From Shouchella miscanthi (GTDB lineage Bacteria; Bacillota; Bacilli; Bacillales; Bacillaceae_D), in NCBI RefSeq assembly GCF_007725405.1, contig NZ_CP042163.1, positions 620,001 through 684,000 of the forward strand: a stretch of DNA of 64,000 nt, in the 5' to 3' direction. The position numbers and the translations under genes are program-made. How positions within the stretch are numbered: position 1 is the first letter of the stretch; every line of letters begins with the position of its first letter. A model generated the notes under the pieces. That model searched no databases and was not told the DNA's origin. It saw only the letters and a program-made list of their open reading frames with translations. Below are positions 61,501-64,000 of the stretch, piece by piece.

Positions 61501-64000
61501 TCATGGAATTTAAGGGATTTACTCAGAGAGAATATAAAGTGGAACCACATACGTCGTCTCAGCAAATGGTTAAATTATATAACCCCAAATGGGAAATTTC
61601 TGAATTGAATTATACTGAATTATATTCAGGTAATACACTTCTTATTGATGTTGACAATATATTAACAGGTTTACAAGATAACCACTCAAGCTCTAATAAA
61701 GTAGTTCTAGTAAAGCCTGGAAAAGCCTATAAGCAAGTTGGCCAAAATGAGTTCATTGTAGACTTGAACAATAAAGAAGAACTTAGAAACTTATTAAAGA
61801 AGACTGGTTTTGTAAAAATAGAAAGCATAGTGTACTTAAGTAAAACATCAATTCAATCTAAATATAATTCAAGATCAATTCTCGATTTGTTTACAGGAAT
61901 TCAAGGATTATTAGAAATTGGCTATCAACGGAAGATCAAATTTTTATACACCTATGTAAATATTTCGACAATACCGCAACCCCAACATGAAGCTGTTTCA
62001 GGATTCTTAAGAGTGTTGGAGAGAGAATATAGTGGATTAAAAGGGAAAGTTATAGAGATTAGACATAACGATGTTCTGAAAACTGAAAATGTGCTGTTTG
62101 ACATTATTAATCAAGAGCTATCTAACTATGATTCTTCTCATGACATCATATATCAAAAACAAAACAGATTAGTTAAAAGGTACGAAGAGTCAAGTTTAAA
62201 AAGATATAATTCGGAGTACTTAAATACCGAATTAATAAAACAAGGAGTCTATATAATTGCTGGTGGGACTGGTGGATTAGGAGAGATTTTCGCGCAATAT
62301 TTATCCAGAAAAATGGAAGCTAAGATAGTACTAGTTGGTCGGAGACCATACGATAATAGTGTTGCACTAGCAGTTGAAAAGATTCAATCTGGTGGAGGAG
62401 AGGCTATATATTATCAATGTGATATTTCTAATCGACAACAAGTAGCAAATCTAATTAACTTCACCAAAAATCGCTTCAATAAAGGCATTAGTGGTATTTT
62501 TCAATCTGTTGGAGTTATAAAGGATAGTCTTTTTAGAAATAAAGTTCCAAACGAAATCGATAAAGTGCTTAAACCAAAGATTGAGGGAACTCTTTATTTA
62601 GATGAGTTAACTAAAGATGAGGACATAAAGTGTTTTGTTCTATTTTCTTCTATCTCTCCTATAATGGGGAACATTGGACAAAGTGATTATGCTTATGCCA
62701 ATAGTTTTTTAGATGCTTTCGCTCACAAAAGAGAGCTTATGAGAAAACAAGGGAATCGTTCTGGAAAGACAATATCATTAAATTGGCCTTTCTGGAAAGA
62801 TGGTGGCATGGGAATCGATAGCAATAAAAAGGATAGCATGGAAAGAGAATTTGGACTATATGATTTAGAAAGTATAGAGGGTATTGAAGCATTTGAAATT
62901 GCTATGGGGCTAGAACATCCTCAACTTATTGTGATAAAAGGTGAAGTAAATAACTTAGATATTTTTTTAATGGACAAAGAAGTCGAAAATCCAGTTACGA
63001 ATATACAGACTAACATATTAGAAATAGAACACGTGCAGAAGGACCTAATCACTTTAGCGCAACAAATCCTTACTTCTAATGAAGTAATAGATGTAAAAAC
63101 AGACTTGACTGAGTATGGGTTGAATTCAATTACCATAACAGAGTTCAGTGGATTAGTTAGCAATTTCTATGGAGTTCAAATTCCTCCATCGGTATTTTTC
63201 GAGTACACTTCGTTAAATTCCATATCAGAGTATTTGTGCGAACAGCATTCTGGAGTGATCCAAAAACGTTATCATGGAAAGCCAACTGAAAACATTAAAC
63301 ATTTCTATTCGCCGGAGCTTATTAGATCAAATGAAGATGAAACTGGGTTAGAAAGTCTTAATGATGAGTCCACAAATACTTCAGCATCTATAGAGACAAC
63401 AGATATTGCGATTGTGGGAATAAGTGCGAAATTCCCTGGTGCAAATACCTTAGAAGATTTTTGGAACAATTTAATGTCGGGTAAGTCAGCCATTACTGAA
63501 ATTCCTGCTGAAAGAGGAGATTGGAAACATAGTTATAAGGATCTCGAAGAAGCAGATAAGAATCCAGTAAATATGGGGGGAGTCATATCAGATATAGATA
63601 AATTTGATCCTTTATTCTTTAATATTTCACCTAATGAAGCAAAACTTATGGACCCGCAGCAGCGAATTTTATTACAAGAAACATGGAGGGCGTTAGAGGA
63701 TTACGGTCAAAAGCCTTCAAGACTATCAGGTGAAGATGTGGGAGTATTCATTGGAGCCTTTACAAGCGATTATAACGACTTACTTATTAAAGAAGGTATT
63801 AATGAAGGTCATAGTGTTGCGGGTAACGATCATTCTATTTTAGCTAATAGAATTTCTTACTCATTTAACTTCAAAGGTCCTAGTGAGGCAATCGATACGG
63901 CATGCTCAAGTTCGTTGGTAGGTCTACATCGTGCTATACAATCATTAAAATTTGGCGAGTGTAAATTGGCTATAGTAGGAGGAGTTAACGCATTACTTTC
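55509..64000 (+). CDS. hybrid NRPS / trans-AT PKS megasynthase, 3' truncated by the window
   Basis: The frame is open from ATG 55509 (AAAGGAGGGGG upstream) to the last base, about 2830 residues, with no stop; the gene continues outside. Domain order by residue: 1-62 TubC-type docking (LISRLRERGTNLFLENGNIT); about 90-290 condensation-like remnant without HHxxxDG; about 300-790 adenylation (MYTSGSTGIPKG, LLNDFGSTETNG, RLGDRARFLDDG, KPNGKKN); PCP with Ser844 (GFDSVS); PCP with Ser966 (GFDSVS); a third carrier-like domain with Pro1068 where Ser belongs; KS about 1145-1575 (Cys1316, His1451, His1491); no AT; DH with His1779 and Asp1931; KR with GGTGGLG about 2252 and Tyr2394; ACP with Ser2540 (GLNS); second KS from about 2632 with Cys2799. 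The AT is supplied in trans by the PksE-like protein. AT-rich coding unlike the upstream chromosome suggests acquisition by transfer. Confidence 0.95.
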   Translation, partial: MDSRHKDLISRLRERGTNLFLENGNITFEGELTAEEEYWVRNFSEEIIGVLIQEGKEFWATCFSDSSLNCDLPTFLNKRKSDSPSNSSYSFKLTTSELKDLKNLDEKGTWSYPTMFLTAWSVLLSRYTSQEKINFVTDVPSRHSEGGAGKPINIKVTKETSFLDINEALLYIDILYKKNYFPGVDWLENQMPEEYASKFNVSFSYLNNEENNNYNSDSVEPPLDLSLQVIKHSKGLKLKLLSKYEYFKKKDLERMSRHFRNILMELILDDKARVVNCSMMSSKEKRNLAHYHGEKRGYQIEKNIVSLFEETVEKNPNKLAVITDEDKVDYDTLNSMSNYIGEQLIECGVKEGSSVGVYVDRSIHTYIAMLGILKIGGVYVPLDASYPAEYITQITEDLNIKQFISKEKLLKFLPKQDGKIILVDNIEKNNLTHKKGNLGVKLNSHNPAVIMYTSGSTGIPKGVIHKQVQLLNRLNWMWENYPFNEDDVMCQRTALNFMPSMWELLGGLLQGIPTVIIPDKIVADPNRLLEFISEYKITYMMTVPSLLKMMYQSNLDTKQFLSSIRLCITAGEPLTSDIFNKFRDKFPNAILLNDFGSTETNGVLYYDSKGQSNSSTLPHFKTIANTEIYLLDKYLNQVPVGVLGDIYISGAPLALGYVNNINLNKQSFLTVPQISAEKTLYRLGDRARFLDDGTIQLFGRMDHQVKIRGKRVEIGHIETTINKHNKVIESAVVAKKTKNSSNQLYAYVVSKQEVSENELEEFLMKLLPDYMIPFKIEIIDSIPKKPNGKKNLTELINRSSSLTSTTHNKNTILESLKGITSRVLEVDINSVNTTKKLYAVGFDSVSIVDLSNQITKKMKILIEVTELYDCNNLEELANLIVEKENNTYQIDKDIRKTDSSSKEMKEVIVNHKPENLKIHKVDNHFETISQHSLTANKVINCAALILEIESKSININKKIYEVGFDSVSIVEFARKLSDMFNIQVTTTDLFNTPTLLDVIQLLEKESQVSVLKEKEEFVVKVKTENNMSKTENNSGIPSILKKHAADILQFELSDIDDDLSFEDLEFTPTDLTKYIKAISHNNNWSISFTDIIEHNSIGSLAKYLEDKQTNILGFIDQKKDDVNEFHSKDKESVSKKNDNGVELNNREIAIIGFSGKFPNALDINEYWKNLTEGNNAICEVPENRWRIEDYFDSNPQSPNKSYSKWGGFIPNVDKFDAQFFDISKHEAKLMDPQQRLCLEEAFKSLEHAGYSDRSLYSRNIGTYVGIRKGDYSTRLIRSGIENSSFNLTGNDSAILSARLAYILNLKGPTLAIDTACSSSLVAIHLACQSILNGEVEMAIAGGAHIMSSSDLHVTSSKMGMLSPKGLCKTFDDEADGFVPGEAVGFVVIKELQRAITDGDYIHAVIKGSGINQDGTTNGITAPSVDSQSELISTTLEKIKVDPETITMVEAHGTGTKLGDPIEVKALTEAFKRSTKKVQYSAIGSVKTNIGHAVAGAGIASLLKVIMSLKHQQIPKTLNFTNGNEHINFKESPFYVNTLTENWRTDAHLRRASVSSFGFSGTNCFMVVEEALKAHVGNKHQDPYYLITLSAKNETSLKQKVKDLYQWTKKDGHLYEMGDISYTLINGRSFYQYRISFIVSNISELEKSLLQIMNDSYEEINYAKCNGDHNSFKEEHESIVRIFESVKHQKYSSTEEFKLLLSSLSREFVEDNDLQWDNLFERRFWKTIPLPVYSFLEEYFWIEEPEKEEILSYKEIKKEVQDKRSFVTTINSTDVCVKEHKISNKKIVPAAMYIEFIRNCIEHYYKINTFRIENFVWLRPIEVQSQVEVIVELTPKNQHCSSFIIKVGNESHASGIVFMESIKRSSIDLNSLLLTDSNTKIDKLSCYRKFDERGINYGSSFQLIDSLSIGEDYIIGKLASKDIGSNATFLIDSVFQTAIGHSFNHFDPYPYMPYTIEKIKITEDFRSGVKVLVHKVDSKEKSKMRKYNISLLNNENNVVMEFKGFTQREYKVEPHTSSQQMVKLYNPKWEISELNYTELYSGNTLLIDVDNILTGLQDNHSSSNKVVLVKPGKAYKQVGQNEFIVDLNNKEELRNLLKKTGFVKIESIVYLSKTSIQSKYNSRSILDLFTGIQGLLEIGYQRKIKFLYTYVNISTIPQPQHEAVSGFLRVLEREYSGLKGKVIEIRHNDVLKTENVLFDIINQELSNYDSSHDIIYQKQNRLVKRYEESSLKRYNSEYLNTELIKQGVYIIAGGTGGLGEIFAQYLSRKMEAKIVLVGRRPYDNSVALAVEKIQSGGGEAIYYQCDISNRQQVANLINFTKNRFNKGISGIFQSVGVIKDSLFRNKVPNEIDKVLKPKIEGTLYLDELTKDEDIKCFVLFSSISPIMGNIGQSDYAYANSFLDAFAHKRELMRKQGNRSGKTISLNWPFWKDGGMGIDSNKKDSMEREFGLYDLESIEGIEAFEIAMGLEHPQLIVIKGEVNNLDIFLMDKEVENPVTNIQTNILEIEHVQKDLITLAQQILTSNEVIDVKTDLTEYGLNSITITEFSGLVSNFYGVQIPPSVFFEYTSLNSISEYLCEQHSGVIQKRYHGKPTENIKHFYSPELIRSNEDETGLESLNDESTNTSASIETTDIAIVGISAKFPGANTLEDFWNNLMSGKSAITEIPAERGDWKHSYKDLEEADKNPVNMGGVISDIDKFDPLFFNISPNEAKLMDPQQRILLQETWRALEDYGQKPSRLSGEDVGVFIGAFTSDYNDLLIKEGINEGHSVAGNDHSILANRISYSFNFKGPSEAIDTACSSSLVGLHRAIQSLKFGECKLAIVGGVNALL

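Noticed and set aside
55509-63500. Minus-strand frames of 60-170 codons across the megasynthase
   Set aside because: They are antisense shadows of the continuous plus-strand NRPS/PKS frame and lack ribosome binding sites.

Overview
The window looks like chromosome, or a large replicon, of a low-GC Gram-positive Bacillaceae member. The reasons are strong AGGAGG-type ribosome binding sites, frequent TTG/GTG starts, intrinsic terminators with T-runs, LicT/RAT antitermination, YesM/YesN-type two-component genes, a YwqH/YwqI/LXG toxin locus and a Bacillus-style trans-AT polyketide synthase start. The species cannot be fixed from the sequence; an alkaliphilic Bacillus relative is a guess.

Region 1 (1-29.5 kb) is ordinary metabolic and regulatory chromosome. 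It holds a BtaA-like aminocarboxypropyl transferase (5' truncated), an ELFV dehydrogenase, a TetR regulator with a 16-bp palindromic operator, and an acyl-CoA-dehydrogenase-like protein. A paired SMR exporter and an ABC system with an unusual degenerate ATPase-LytTR fusion follow. A nucleoside salvage operon (CNT transporter, LmrA/YxaF-type TetR, purine nucleoside phosphorylase) is preceded by a TAGAC-N2-GTCTA box. The beta-glucoside operon (licT, EIIBCA, phospho-beta-glucosidase) carries two RAT/terminator switches and a cre box over its promoter. Next come a small gene under a perfect Fur-family-like palindrome, an amidohydrolase/transporter/PucR-type regulator operon, and a carbohydrate locus (GH43-like secreted protein, YesN/YesM, CUT1 ABC importer, FAD oxidoreductase).

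Region 2 (29.6-35.9 kb) is a type VII secretion LXG polymorphic-toxin locus. It has two small partners (YwqH- and YwqI-like), an intact LXG protein with a TNT-type NAD-glycohydrolase C-terminus, and its probable immunity gene. A tail of broken orphan cassettes follows: a frameshifted immunity-like gene, an HNH-type toxin fragment with a SUKH immunity gene, and a nuclease (Endonuclea_NS_2-type) fragment with a YezG-like stub. The last two toxin fragments share a ~160-bp repeat that encodes the pre-toxin linker, so toxin tips appear to be exchanged at that linker.

Region 3 (35.9-51.1 kb) is a conjugation module. It contains a VirB3-like protein, a TrsD-like protein, VirB4, a lysozyme/M23 peptidase, a VirB8-like protein, a gene split by an in-frame TAA, a candidate oriT, an RHH protein, a MobL/MobP-type relaxase, an ArdC-like protein, topoisomerase III and a DUF3991/Toprim protein. 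No coupling protein, integrase or replication gene is visible. An SH3-like gene and an Mrr-type endonuclease gene at its right end are both frameshifted.

Region 4 (about 51.1-64 kb and beyond) is the AT-rich start of a hybrid NRPS/trans-AT PKS cluster. It has a trans AT-ER didomain protein, an O-methyltransferase, a cupin, and a giant synthase that runs off the window. The visible synthase order is TubC-type docking, truncated condensation-like domain, A, PCP, PCP, serine-less carrier, KS, DH, KR, ACP, KS. This is the best candidate for an undescribed system here: the docking domain has no partner upstream, the starter A domain has an unusual pocket motif, and the carrier arrangement is odd.
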